Source: Paramicrosporidium saccamoebae
Taxonomy: Eukaryota > Rozellomycota
Reading direction: 5' to 3'
Assembly: GCA_002794465.1 (NCBI GenBank)
Contig: MTSL01000208.1
Coordinates: forward strand, 1 to 64,000
Length of the DNA: 64,000 nt
Shown: positions 1-10,554 of the stretch, piece after piece
How positions within the stretch are numbered: the first letter of the stretch is position 1
How the letters are laid out: every line of letters starts with the position of its first letter
Made by a program: the position numbers and the translations under genes
Notes under the pieces: generated by a model
Told to the model about the DNA's origin: nothing
Database searches by the model: none
The model's input: only the letters and a program-made list of their open reading frames with translations

Positions 1-642
1 CGCTCATTTTCCTTGAATGTTGGCTGACTGATCGAGATGGATTCTCAACTGGATTTTTTCACACTTGTAATACTAAAAAGGTGATGCGACAACCATCTGA
101 CATTCAATGTTACAAATTTCTACGCAGTCTCTCTCAGTGTGCTATCCAAGGGTAAGTTATGCAACAACATTGCCATGTTTGGGGCAGTCAATACCCTCAA
201 TCGCTTCGATCCAGGCATGGCTGGAGGGACTGCACTGAATTTCCGTACTATCGACCTTTAAACACATAAATTCTACCTCCCCTAAAGCTCCGTCTGAGGT
301 TAAAATTTATATACCAACATCCCACACCGGATCACCATAAATGTTTCGGGGGGACTCAATTTCAGCCATCATGCACGTATGACCGTCTTGACCTACTGAA
401 ATGGTCACAAATGAAGAAAAACTGACAGACCTAGTGTTAGACAATATCCGCTTCTGGACCAGTGGTCCCAGCCCAAAATGCTGTCACACAATCCAGTGTA
501 TTGACAATCTGTAAAAGGCCTAACCAGCTTTATTTACACAACAAGTCTAGGTAATGTTATTGTTTACTTGTTAGTTTTACTGTCAATCCATTATTAGTAA
601 AGAATCCCCCGGTTTGCCGGTCCACCATTTTGTAATTGGCCG
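1..642. other. Left-edge non-coding stretch
   Basis: No convincing gene is visible on either strand. One plus-frame stretch of about 57 codons (roughly 85-260) is open but matches nothing I recognise and has no clear start. The segment ends with the 3' flank of the asparaginyl-tRNA synthetase gene, which is transcribed leftward into it. Confidence 0.4.
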
Positions 643-2349
643 TTAGGGCGTGCAGCGTTTCATGTAGCGCGGATAGAAGCATACCTCACGGACATGGTCA
701 CGTTTGAGGGCCCACGCAAGGAATCGCTCAAAACCAAGTCCGTATCCACCATGGGGACAGGCTCCGTATTTGCGCTGGTCAGTGTACCAATAGTAAAACT
801 TGGGGTCGATTCCCTCGCGCGCATATCCCTTCATAATGTCTTCATAATCCCAGATACGCATACTACCACCAATAATCTCACCCACGCCGGGCATTAGCAG
901 ATCAGTCGAATGGGTCAGGGCTGGATCTTCCTCATCGCGGAACATGTAAAATGCCTTCATGGCCGTTGGGAAGCGACAAAGGAATATTGGCTCGCCAAGA
1001 GTGTCCACCATGAACCGCTCGGGTTTCTCGGGAATGTCCTCTCCATACTCGTAAAGGGTACCATCATCCTTGCGGAAATCAGCCTGGCGGAGCCACTCGA
1101 TCGCATCCTTGTACTGCATGCGACGGAAGGGACGCTGGGGAACCTTTAGGTCGGGATTCAATTCCAAAATCATGTCGCGGGATGAGCTACTCAGGGCCTT
1201 TTCAATTACGTCACAGACAAGGAATTCTAGACGCTCCAAGAGCTCGTCATAGGTAATGAACGGCATCTCAGCCTCAATGTGCGTAAACTCGGAGAGATGG
1301 CGACGGGTACGGGAGGCCTCGGCACGGAATGACATTTGGATGCAAAACACATCTCCCATGGACGGAATGGCAGTTTCCAGGTACAGTTGGGAACTTTGAG
1401 TGAGATATGCAGGCTCACCATAGTAATCCAACTTGAACAGGGTGGATCCACCTTCACATTCAGTCTGGGTGAGGCACGGCGTAGTGAGTTCTACATAATG
1501 CTGCTCAATGTAATGCTGGCGGAAGGCTTGCAAAAAGACACTGCGCAGCTTCATCAAAGAGCTGGCAGTCTCTCCACGCAGAACCAAATGGCGCTGGTCA
1601 TACATGACTTCAGGGCCGGCTTCCTTATTAAGTTTTGTCTCAAAGGCTTCAATGCCTGAGGGCGCAGCGTGGATCAACTTCCAGAAATCCACAATGAGCT
1701 CGTGGCCACCAGGAGCTGACTTACCCTCGGGTACCTCGACGAGCGTTCCGTACAAGGCCACAGTCGATTCTACAGTGAGTTTGGGGATATCCACTGACTG
1801 GCACATTTCCTTTCCAAGCAAGCACTGGAGATATCCGCTTCCGTCACGAAGAGTCAGGAACATCATATTCTTTCCCTGCATCCTCATTCTATGTATCCAT
1901 CCAAAAATGACCACACGCTTTCCCTCCTTGCGTGCCTTTTCAGCTTCACGAATTTTAATCTTTTGGGCCACAGGCAAAGTGGAATCTTCGGTAAGAACCT
2001 TATATTCCACCTGGGTCTCGACGGCCTGGCTTGGCAAGTTTTCGCGTTCTGCCTGCTTCCGTGCCTTTTTTTCTTGAATTTCCAAAAGTCCAACTGCCTT
2101 CTTCAGGGCCGCCTTTGGTGCATCCTGGAAGCCCTCCTCTTCGCTCTTACGGAGCATCAACTTTACGTCCTTGGGGATGGTAATCTCACCGCCGTTAATA
2201 GCCACAGAAAGCGCATGCGCCAGCGTTCCAAATGGCTTTGCCTCAGTTCCGTCACCACCATCGTCGCTTCCACAAAGTAAACATGCGTAGAGGGTCTTGC
2301 GAGGCTCGCTAAGCGAGAGGTCTTCCATTTGCTTGTGAACAGCACCCAT
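643..2349 (-). CDS. DED81: Asparaginyl-tRNA synthetase, cytosolic
   Basis: Class IIb aminoacyl-tRNA synthetase that charges tRNA-Asn with asparagine in the cytosol. The 568-residue single-exon product has an N-terminal eukaryote-type extension (about 1-120), an OB-fold anticodon-binding domain (VVIFGWIHRMR, about 145-225) and a class II catalytic core. Motif 2 is seen as FRAEASRTRRHLSEFTHIE and motif 3 as GYGLGFERFLAW near the C-terminus. It ends ...RYMKRCTP, like yeast Ded81 (RCKP-type end). Length is normal for the family. The start at 2349 is the first in-frame ATG, and two CCAAT motifs lie 49-66 bp upstream. The gene is divergent from COG4. Function is secure; the symbol follows yeast usage. 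Confidence 0.95.
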   Translation of the reverse strand: MGAVHKQMEDLSLSEPRKTLYACLLCGSDDGGDGTEAKPFGTLAHALSVAINGGEITIPKDVKLMLRKSEEEGFQDAPKAALKKAVGLLEIQEKKARKQAERENLPSQAVETQVEYKVLTEDSTLPVAQKIKIREAEKARKEGKRVVIFGWIHRMRMQGKNMMFLTLRDGSGYLQCLLGKEMCQSVDIPKLTVESTVALYGTLVEVPEGKSAPGGHELIVDFWKLIHAAPSGIEAFETKLNKEAGPEVMYDQRHLVLRGETASSLMKLRSVFLQAFRQHYIEQHYVELTTPCLTQTECEGGSTLFKLDYYGEPAYLTQSSQLYLETAIPSMGDVFCIQMSFRAEASRTRRHLSEFTHIEAEMPFITYDELLERLEFLVCDVIEKALSSSSRDMILELNPDLKVPQRPFRRMQYKDAIEWLRQADFRKDDGTLYEYGEDIPEKPERFMVDTLGEPIFLCRFPTAMKAFYMFRDEEDPALTHSTDLLMPGVGEIIGGSMRIWDYEDIMKGYAREGIDPKFYYWYTDQRKYGACPHGGYGLGFERFLAWALKRDHVREVCFYPRYMKRCTP

Positions 2350-2396
2350 TAGGGTGAGCCGGGATCCCGTCGGTTTTTCCCAGGCTCCTCAACGAT

Positions 2397-2420
2397 GATT
2401 GGTGGATGGACCAATGGGCC
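2397..2420 (-). promoter_or_regulatory. CCAAT-box pair upstream of the AsnRS gene
   Basis: ATTGG at 2398-2402 (CCAAT on the minus strand) and CCAAT at 2411-2415 lie 49-66 bp upstream of the AsnRS start. Position and recurrence before other genes here suggest HAP/NF-Y binding. This is an inference from the motif. Confidence 0.4.
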
Positions 2421-2715
2421 TACGAACAATCATGAAACCTGTCTAAGCACATTCACAGTCATAAGCGCACTTACAGTCAGTGATGTCGATTGCAAGTCGT
2501 CATTCTCAGCTTTTGGGATAGCATTTTGGTTTGTAACTGCTAATTGTAAGCGGATATTATCTAAGAAACTCTTATTAAGACTCTGTGATTCGCTTCGCTA
2601 TAACTTTTACACACAAAGTGATCGTCTTGTAAAATGAAATCTGATGATTACGCAACAGCAATCTATAATCGAATCTTGGATTCTTTGCACCAACGGCACA
2701 ATGCACAGTAATTAA

Positions 2716-2790
2716 CCAATCAATTCCCCTTTAAACTTTAAACTTTACACATTACACATTATACATTACATATTGCGTATTACATATTGA
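2716..2790 (+). promoter_or_regulatory. CCAAT box and AT-rich leader of COG4
   Basis: CCAAT at 2716-2720 lies 71 bp before the COG4 ATG. Between them is a low-complexity leader built from repeated ACATTACA/TATTACA words (about 2745-2790). No TATA box is evident. Confidence 0.35.
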
Positions 2791-4981
2791 ATGACTGTAG
2801 AACAAGAATATAGTAAAACGCTGGAAGCGCAGCTCGCAGAGCTCGAGCGACAGAGGACAGCTCTCCAAAAAGAACTGGGCAAGACGTGCGATATTTTGAA
2901 AATGGACGAGTCTGAAGCAGAGGGTCTTGGAGAGATTATGTAAATATAGCTAGTCGCCTCAATTTAGGGCCTCGTTACGCGACCTCCACACATCAGATGC
3001 GGCGCGTGTCATTTCACTGACAAAGGAGACCCATGAGATTGCGGGAAAGATGAGTGCCAATATTAGGAAACGAGACATGGAGAGGGCAAAACCAGGACCG
3101 CCATATTAATGTGTAGACACGCCTGGAAAGGGTGATTAAGATGGTTGGGGAGATTGAACAGCTGAATGGCAATTTTCAGAGACTGAATTCAGAGTGTGAG
3201 TCGGGTCCCTTGGCAGATAGCTGCGCTCTATTTGATGCAGTGAAGCATTGGTACCGGATATATACGGCTTGCCTCACCCATTAGTTCCGAGCAAGTTAAA
3301 GCTGGATGGGGGTGCAGGTACTCTACGGAAGGCGACATGAGCGAAAAATTGTCTGTCATTCAAGGAGTGCTAGTAAAACGTCTAGAGGCCGTTCTGAGGA
3401 CGCACAAGCTATCCGATAATGCTGATGAGACTATGGGACAGGCCTTTGACCTGCTTCTGCTATTCAAGTCGATTGATCAACAGCATGAAGGACTGGAGAT
3501 TCTTTCAAATCTCGTTCAAAAGTTTACTGCAAATGCGCTGGGCACCATTTTGAACCAACAATCATCTCTTGACTTTCGATTTGCCCTCAGAACTGGGAAA
3601 ATTTGTGAATTTGCAAAGGGTCTCTTTGGATGGTGTCGGGGCCAGTTGCTGAGACTTGACGAGAATGGGTCTAGTGCGGCAATCCATAGTCGCATATTCA
3701 CAGAGGCAGAGATTGCATTAGTATCCGTAATTCGCTCCTTTATTAGCGAGCGCAACGTACATCAAATGGTTGAATCACTCCAAATAGACGACTCTACCAC
3801 CAGCGAGATGAATATCAAGGATATGGATTTGTTGGCAACAGAGATTGCCTTGATCATTCAAAACTGTCTATCGTTGGCCCGTGACAGACAGCACGCTGTG
3901 CGTAATCTTGACGCAACCAAGTTTTCTAATCTAGGATCGTTGTTCTCAGTCTTGGCGGACCTCTTGATAAGCTATTCAAAGCTCGAGAATGCTTACCTCC
4001 AATCGGGGGTTAGAATGGTACTCATTCTCCCTTAAGGTAACCATCTAGGCCTTGTCCATGAGTAAAGTGTCAGAAGATGACAAAATCTCGACCAGTGTTG
4101 AGGATTCTTTCTTCCTGGCCCAAAAATGCTGCACACGGGCAATTGCTGTGGGTGAATCATCAGCCATTACCAATGTTCTTGAAGGATGCAAAGCCGTCAT
4201 GAACTCTGAAATGATCGTCTTTCTCCAGCGGAGGATGAGACAATTAGTACCCGACGCCAAGACTGGTGACTCGATCATTATTGCCGTGAATGACGCCGCG
4301 GCAGGCCGTGACTTTCTTGAACGTCTTGTTGATGAATTGCGCGAGCTAAGCGACAATGGTCAGATGTACTCCATCAACAGGGCATCAGAGGGATGCATTG
4401 GCGAGCTGGATAATCTTGCCAAGAGCAAAATCAATACATCCCTGAATGGACTGGATAGTGTGGGCTCAGCATTTCGAGGAATTGTCAAAACAGGATTGGA
4501 GTCTATCAATTCTATCATGATAAAATCAAAGATAGTGCCCTTTTTGGCACAATTATCTCGAGATCTGGCAACTGCTGAAGGAAGCGAGACTCCCTTGTTG
4601 AGACTAATACCATTTGTGGACAAGACACTCTTGCCCCACTTTGTTCGTCTTGTTGACGAAAACCAAGCCAGCTCCATCATGCTAATTTCCAATGAGATAT
4701 CTCAGCAGATTGAGCAGTCTCTGCTTGGCAGTAAGTGGACCATCCAAACTGCAACCAACACTGAGCGTAATCTCCGCAAGCTGATTTCCTATTTGGCCGA
4801 CTTGACAGAGTTGCAAGCCAAGGATCTATTTATTCGCTCCAACCAGATGCTATCCATTATTACTTGTGATACTCACGTCGAGGCCGCTGCGTATGTAGAG
4901 ATTTCTTCAGGAAATGAGAATTGGCGACTAACAGAGGGAGAAAGTAAAACAATGCTTGCTTCACGTATTGACTGGAAATAA
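2791..4981 (+). CDS. COG4: Conserved oligomeric Golgi complex subunit 4
   Basis: Subunit of the COG tethering complex (lobe A) for retrograde vesicle traffic within the Golgi. I joined five exons: 2791-2939, 2968-3085, 3117-3250, 3285-4017 and 4049-4981, giving 688 residues. The introns are 28, 31, 34 and 31 nt. Each join restores a frame that follows the COG4 family: an N-terminal coiled region (HEIAGKMSANIRKRDMER), then EGDMSEKL...RLEAVL, LENAYLQ and the C-terminal WRLT...ASRID block, which is the expected end of COG4. Intron 3086-3116 has a GC donor. The stop codon TAA is part of AATAAA. The assignment rests on overall family resemblance rather than a catalytic motif. Confidence 0.85.
3086..3116 (+). 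other. GC-AG intron in COG4
   Basis: Between the in-frame codons GAG AGG and ACA CGC lies a 31-nt segment that starts GCAAAA, holds an in-frame TAA and ends ATTAATGTGTAG. No GT lies in the right place, so a GC donor is the simplest reading. All other introns I placed start with GT. Confidence 0.55.
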
Positions 4982-5006
4982 ACCAACAGATAATTCTTTC
5001 TCATAT

Positions 5007-5181
5007 AATGACGACGAAACTCTGTATCTTACATTTAGCCTAATAACGATGGAATTCTGCTCCTTACATTTAGCATAATAACGACGAAACTCTGTTCCTT
5101 ACATTTAGCATAATAGCAATGGAACTCTGCTCCTTCCATTTAGCATAATAGCGACGGAAATCTGCTCCTTCCATTTAGCAT
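5007..5181. repeat. 35-bp minisatellite, five units
   Basis: Five consecutive 35-bp units (5007, 5042, 5077, 5112, 5147), each ending near CATTTAGCAT. Differences between units are mostly transitions. A pyrimidine-rich stretch with repeated CCCACATGTCTCTC words follows to about 5300. It fills the space between COG4 and epsin and has no coding potential. Confidence 0.85.
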
Positions 5182-5307
5182 AATCTCTCCCACAGGTCTT
5201 TCCCACATGTCTCTCTCACACGTCCTTCCCACATGTCTCTCTCTCACACCTCTCCCACATGTCTCTCCAACTTGCCCCTCTCGCATGCCTCTCTCATATA
5301 ATTTCGG

Positions 5308-5316
5308 ACCAATTGG
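5308..5316 (+). promoter_or_regulatory. CCAAT box upstream of epsin
   Basis: Overlapping CCAAT (5309-5313) and ATTGG (5312-5316) lie 24-31 bp before the inferred epsin ATG. This supports that start rather than the later ATG inside the second exon. Confidence 0.4.
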
Positions 5317-5339
5317 CTTTCTTCTAGCAGCCACAATTC

Positions 5340-6755
5340 ATGAAGAGTGTACTCCGCTCAGCGTATGTCCTCAAGTCAGCCATGTGTCATGCTTAGCAAG
5401 AATTTTACCAAAGGATACTCGGAAATTCAGGTAAAGGTCCGCGAAGCCACTTCCAATGAAGATTGGGGACCCACCATGAATCAGCTAGAGGAGATTGCGA
5501 GAGCGTCGTTTAATCCGTTATCACCCACGGATGCCTCCTAATATTGTAGCACTCAGTTTTCAGATATTATTTATATTATCGACAAGAGATTGAATGACCA
5601 TGGAAAGAACTGGAGACATGTCTACAAGACATTGCTGGTGCTGGAATACTGTATTTGTTGTGGCGCTGACACTATGGTCACATTTGCAAAGGAGCGTCTC
5701 CACGAGGTAAAGACTCTTCGTGAGTTTATATCCTTGGACGACAACGGGACCGACAATGGCGCATGCGTTCGCGAAAAGAGCAAAGACATTGTGGGACTGT
5801 TATCAGACGACAATCTCCTTTCATCAGCCAGAAGAAACAAAAATCCCCCGATGGAGAGACGGCCGCAATCCGTCGGTCCGCTGACGATTGCAAAAGGGAG
5901 CTCCAGCAGCAATGCACTATCGACGTCTGTAGGCAATGATCTGCCGGCCTTTATGGATCGCTCACAGTTGCAAAGTCGCAAAAGCTTTGAGGATCTCCAA
6001 ACTGTCGATGAAGAAGAGGCAATGGCCATGGCATTAGAGTGCAGTAAAGCTGAATTTGAGAGTGCCAAGAATCTTCTGGACAGCAAGTAGGGATGCTTGC
6101 ATCTGACTAATCTTAGGGATTCGGGCTACCCTGTATTTTTACGAAATGCCAGTCGATCATCCTCAGCTCACAGCTCATCTCACAATCTGTAGCCCGCAAT
6201 TTTGACCTGTTCATTCTCTTAGGGCAACTAGTGCAACTTTGGCCCAGGGACCATTGTCCGCTGAACAACTCTTAGATCTAGATGATGACTCATTTGCGCA
6301 AGCCTTGGAATCCAGCTATCCTGGAACACGCCAGGCTTCAACGGCAAATGATACTTTTCTGTCGGTGCCATCCAATAGCACGAGCTATGCCGTTAATCCG
6401 TTCGAGATCCAGGTATTACACTTCTGGGCACAAAAGTATAAACTTGTAGAATGACACAATACAGCCAACGTGGACTGACCCCTTTTCCGACACGAGCAAG
6501 TATATGAACGGGAATTCGTTGGGTCAAATGTATGCCAAAGATATGAACGAGCAGCCTGGACCAAAAGAGATACATCCCATAGCGATCCCAATGAATACGT
6601 ATGCAGATTTGCAGACGGGTGCCAAGCCAGTCCTTCCGGGGAGCATGGCCCCTCAATTTGAAAACCAGCCGGCCAAGAATCCCGGAGTCCGGCAAGAGGA
6701 AACGCGTACAGCCACAAAGTCGGACTCTGTAGATCCATTTGCCGATTTGTTCTGA
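5340..6755 (+). CDS. Epsin (ENTH-domain endocytic adaptor)
   Basis: Clathrin/ubiquitin adaptor that binds PtdIns(4,5)P2 at the plasma membrane. Six exons were joined: 5340-5362, 5397-5516, 5550-6086, 6117-6188, 6223-6412 and 6465-6755, giving 410 residues; introns are 34, 33, 30, 34 and 52 nt. The first exon supplies MKSVLRSA, matching the start of yeast Ent1/Ent2. The ENTH domain (about 1-140) contains KGYSEIQVKVREATSN and DKRLNDHGKNWRHVYKT. Two ubiquitin-interacting motifs follow (EEEAMAMALECSK and DDDSFAQALESS). NPF is at the end of exon 5 and DPF motifs (WTDPF, VDPFADLF) follow. This is the full epsin layout. AATAAA lies about 13 nt after the stop. Confidence 0.93.
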
Positions 6756-7004
6756 TGGCTCTGTAAATAAATTAGTGGCGCAGTGTACTGGGATGTGATA
6801 CAGTGTGATAAAAGTGGTAATAGTGGCAATAGTGATAAATGCAACGAAAATAGTGCGTCAAAAATCTCTAGGATCTATATAACATCTATAGTCACCTTGG
6901 ATACGCTCTCAATTAGTCAAGCTCTAATATATCATACTCGTACGGCGGGAATACAAACTTGTGTCAATTTGTACAGTTTGGGCTAAAAATATCACCAAAG
7001 TTCT

Positions 7005-8219
7005 ATGAGTAAGTGTGCAGTGTCGCCTATTCCCCCGTGCTTAGAGCCTCACTTAGATGCTAAAGCTCAACAGCGTGCAGTGTCGCCTATTCCCCCGTGC
7101 TTAGAGCCTCACTTAGGTGCTAAATCTCAACAGTGTGCGACGCCGCCTCTTCCCCTTTGTTTAGAGCCTCACTCGGGTGCTAAATCTCAACAGCGTGCAG
7201 TGTCGCCTATCCCCCCGTGTTTAGAGTCTTACTCAAAGCCAGTGCAATCTATTCCCCTGTGCTTAGAGTCACACTCAAGACCAACACAATCCACTCTCAT
7301 GCGCGCAGAGCCTCACTCAAAGCCAAGGCGAAGGGTCCAATTTGCGACGGAGCACCAAAAGCTATATTTTCACCCTACAAGGCCAGTATTTAAGACGACA
7401 AAGCCAGTGTGTCGGATAGCATTATCTCCCATTAACTGCGTGGCAGAGTCTGGAACGGGATCCTGGCTGGCAGACTTGCAGGGAATGCGGCAGGCACCAT
7501 TTTGTCGGTTGGATTATCTGCGAGTCAAGTCGGTAGTAGACTCCTCGTCTACTACTCCAAGTGTCTTTGAAATGGATGAGGCGTCCTGCGACGCGATGAT
7601 TGAAGGAGAGGTGGCCGCTTTGAATTTGGACTATAAAAAAGAAATCTACGTTCATTACACACTTGACTCTTGGAAAACGCAAAGCGTGACAATGGCAACT
7701 TATACGTCCAGTGTTAGTACCTTGAGGATCGACAAGTTCCGATTTATCATTCCACTACAAGACAGTATGGGCGACTTTACTCTGCAGATTGCAATCAAAT
7801 ATTGCGTTGGAGGCAAGATCTACTGGGACAATTTTAATTGTCAGAATTACCAGTTCTCGGGGACGGTTGAGGAGGAAGACGGCCAGGTCTTGGAAGAGCT
7901 AGTGGGCAGGAACGAGGCCGACTTTGATTTTATGACAGAGGTGATTACAACTGCCGTAACCAAGCCTCAGCCAATTCCAATTCCAACCACAAAGCTGTCC
8001 TGCAGCACTGCCTTGTCAGCCGTGCCATCTCCGACCAGCATAAGAATTAACTATTCAAAAAGTGCCGCTGATGTCCCGTTTGTCGTGTCAACCAAGAGCA
8101 TTCCAGGCCATGCCGCGTCCTGGACATGCACCAAGTCCTTCACCGTTCAGGCCGATTTTTCTAGATCTAGAACTCTTACTACAATGCCGCTGGATGGAAT
8201 CCCGTTTTTCATGGCCTAA
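7005..8219 (+). CDS. CBM21 glycogen-targeting PP1 regulatory subunit
   Basis: Likely targets protein phosphatase 1 to glycogen, as Gac1/Pig2 do in yeast and PPP1R3 in animals. The single-exon product has 404 residues. Residues 5-75 hold 20-residue repeats (core PIPPCLEPH) encoded by 60-bp DNA repeats. A PP1-docking RVxF motif follows (RRRVQFA, about 107-113). The CBM21 domain spans about 160-290, with VHYTLDSWKT, IPLQDSMGDFTLQIAIKYC and YWDNFNCQNY, the conserved WDNN-like end. The C-terminal 110 residues are unrecognised. The gene converges with NoxR; their stops are 14 bp apart. The repeat region and RVxF are seen directly, the glycogen role is family knowledge. Confidence 0.88.
   Translation: MSKCAVSPIPPCLEPHLDAKAQQRAVSPIPPCLEPHLGAKSQQCATPPLPLCLEPHSGAKSQQRAVSPIPPCLESYSKPVQSIPLCLESHSRPTQSTLMRAEPHSKPRRRVQFATEHQKLYFHPTRPVFKTTKPVCRIALSPINCVAESGTGSWLADLQGMRQAPFCRLDYLRVKSVVDSSSTTPSVFEMDEASCDAMIEGEVAALNLDYKKEIYVHYTLDSWKTQSVTMATYTSSVSTLRIDKFRFIIPLQDSMGDFTLQIAIKYCVGGKIYWDNFNCQNYQFSGTVEEEDGQVLEELVGRNEADFDFMTEVITTAVTKPQPIPIPTTKLSCSTALSAVPSPTSIRINYSKSAADVPFVVSTKSIPGHAASWTCTKSFTVQADFSRSRTLTTMPLDGIPFFMA
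7016..7235 (+). repeat. 60-bp in-frame tandem repeat in the CBM21 gene
   Basis: Nearly four aligned 60-bp units (period boundaries near 7021, 7081, 7141, 7201) that differ at few positions. The third unit is the most diverged. The period is a multiple of three and encodes 20-residue Pro/Cys-containing repeats. High identity suggests recent expansion. Confidence 0.9.
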
Positions 8220-8233
8220 ACTGTAATACACTT

Positions 8234-9473
8234 TTATTCTTCAGAGTAGCACCAAAGCACAAGCTTCAACGAGCTGGTCACAATTCTGGCCGACTCGTAT
8301 GCAGCATCCAAATCCGAATCCTCGCACATTGTGATCAAATCGCCATCAGAGTCGCGGTACTTTAGCTTAACCTGAGTTTTCCCAAACTTTTCCTTCACTC
8401 GATCATTTAGCGACTCGAATGTCTCCATCTCATCGAGCATTATCATTCGAGACTGGGCAATCTTCTCCTCATCGCCCACGATGAAATGTACTTTTGCCAG
8501 ACTGAGGGTCACGTCATTCGTCGCTGTCACTGAGGTGCTGGAAAATGCCACTGATGAGGATCTAGAGTGCTTGCGGTTGTGCTGAATTCTCTGAATCTTT
8601 TCCAGCTCGTCACGTACAATCTAGAACAATCATGCTCGATATCTTTCAAATGTACATCTTTATGGGTGGGGGCCATGAACTGGGTTGCACTGTCTGATTC
8701 GCCTTCGGCGACACTGACCAAGGCTCGACTGGTTGGAACCTCCTGAGCTTGGAATGCCTTAAGGGATCCCAGAGATGCGGTTCTTCTTTGCGCCTTTACT
8801 CGAAAAATGTCCGTCAAGGGCGGTTCAAAAAGCATCCATTTCTAATTTTAGTACTTTGAAAGAGATTTGCACCGAGTCAGAGCCAGAAATCATGGCGTGA
8901 TCAACAATATCATGTCGGACGAGACAGCGGTATTGATGCGCATTCACAAGAGACTTGAGTGCAGCTCCGCGATCAGAGAGATCCATCAGTGCTGCTGCCA
9001 TATTGTAGAACAGCTCGCATGCATAGACGGCCACGTCCAGCCCAAGCTGCTTGTAATCAATCACATTGTTTCCCCTCATGCTCTCCATATCAGTCAAACC
9101 TTATCACCTACCTGCACCGCATTGTTGTAGTGATTGATTGCCCTCTGGATATGGCCCATGCGATACAAGAGGTATGCCAGCTGGAAATGGGCCAGACAAA
9201 AGTAAGGGTCGCATCTCAGACATCTCTCCAAGGTTACCATCTACACCAGTCTTATTGTCACAAAATGTCTACTGAACTCTCCTCATCATGCATAAGAAGG
9301 TAACAGAGGGCCACATTGTAGAGTGGCCTTGAGCGAGCTCCTAGTTTACGAAAGTGCATTGCTGCAACCTCATAATCCCGCACATCAAATGCCGAAATCC
9401 CCAGAGTCCAATACTCTTGTTCCAGTGCGGTCGGGAGCGGTTGAGGTTGCTCTTCCTGCGTTCCACCAAGCAT
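8234..9473 (-). CDS. noxR: NoxR / p67phox-like NADPH oxidase regulator
   Basis: Cytosolic activator of NADPH oxidase; TPRs bind Rac-GTP and the PB1 domain binds Bem1/Cdc24-type partners. Five exons: 9473-9273, 9240-9112, 9082-8873, 8841-8656 and 8620-8234, 370 residues, introns 32, 29, 31 and 35 nt. Joining restores the p67phox TPR core, including MRGNNVIDYKQLGL and YACELFYNMAAAL. An activation-domain-like segment LFEPPLTDIFRV follows, then a C-terminal PB1 domain with KLKYRDSDGDLITMCEDSDL (OPCA-like acidic motif). Intron 9083-9111 ends in GAG, the least certain junction. The stop TAA overlaps AATAAA. No oxidase gene is in the window. Confidence 0.88.
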
Positions 9474-9615
9474 CTATGTTATAAAAATAGAATCATGCGC
9501 TTTATGAGACGACTGAACCTGAATGAATGTTTACTTGCTAGATCTATTTCAACAGTCTAACAGTTGTAAAGATTAACATTTCACCGGTTCACCACCCTAT
9601 CACTCCACCACTTTA

Positions 9616-10515
9616 TCATTCCATCGCTCGGGGAGCTAGATTGAGCAAAAGAGAGCTGGCATCCAAATACACCCGGTTACTAGACTTGGAGACGGTAGTG
9701 GCAATTTCACGGGCGGCCTCAATTCGGCGCAGATCAATAAATGCAGGATTCTTGCGCATAGCCTCTCCAATCATCTTGGCAGCCTCTGCCTCTCCTTCAG
9801 CTTTTATGATAATGGACTGTTGTTCCTGCTTTGCACGCTCAACGACAAATGCAGCTCGATGTGCCTCTTGCTGTGCAATTTGCTTAGCCTCAACAGCATG
9901 AGCAAATTCTTCGCTGAATTGAACCGAAGTGATGGACACATCCTCCAGGTTAATGTTAAAGGCGGTAGCTCGATCCATCAGTCTTTGGCGAACGAGCTTG
10001 CTCACCTAGCAGGTCAAACGTTCCGGAGAGGGTATACCTTTTCACGCTGAGTCACCAGTTGGCTGGCATTGAATTGGGCGACGACCGACTTGAGCACTTC
10101 GTTGACAATGGATGGAAGAACGCGTTCGTCATAGTCGGAGCCCAGAGTTCTATATATGGTGGGGAGTGCATTTTCATCGGGCTTTGACAATACACGGATG
10201 GTGATATTTACCATTTGCAAGTCCTTTGTTCCCGTAAGAGATGCAATGTTGCGTGGCTTGGCACGAACTTCGTAAAAAATGGGGCGTTCAATCCACGGAA
10301 TCATGAAATGCGTTCCTTCTCCATAAATCTTCTCCTTCAAACCTCCAATACGGGAATATTTAATTGCGCGGTATCCTCCGTCGACTAAAATAAACACTCG
10401 CCACCAAGTGGATACCGTTGTATAAGGATGAATTGATCCCAATAGCGGCAACACCAAGTCCCAAAAGACCACTGGCACGGCCAAGGTTTTTAAAGAGGTC
10501 ACCTCGAGGAGCCAT
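9616..10515 (-). CDS. PHB2: Prohibitin 2
   Basis: Inner-membrane ring subunit that acts with PHB1 as a scaffold for m-AAA protease and respiratory chain assembly. Three exons: 10515-10416, 10384-10038 and 10005-9616, 278 residues, introns 31 and 32 nt. An N-terminal hydrophobic anchor ([14 protein letters not shown]) precedes the SPFH domain with [38 protein letters not shown] and [16 protein letters not shown]-terminal coiled coil ([20 protein letters not shown]) follows. RVLSKPD and the N-terminus fit PHB2 better than PHB1. The start codon lies only 39 bp from that of phytochelatin synthase on the other strand. Confidence 0.94.
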
Positions 10516-10554
10516 GGTACCAGGGACGCTGATTGGCTACTTGGGTTTAGTGGG
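10516..10554. promoter_or_regulatory. 39-bp bidirectional promoter PHB2/PCS
   Basis: The whole interval between two divergent ATGs. It contains ATTGG (10532-10536), a reverse CCAAT box, and no TATA box. Both genes may be read from a single nucleosome-free site. Confidence 0.5.

Noticed and set aside
5007-5181. Possible CRISPR-like array
   Set aside because: Units are contiguous with no spacers and the genome is eukaryotic; it is a minisatellite.
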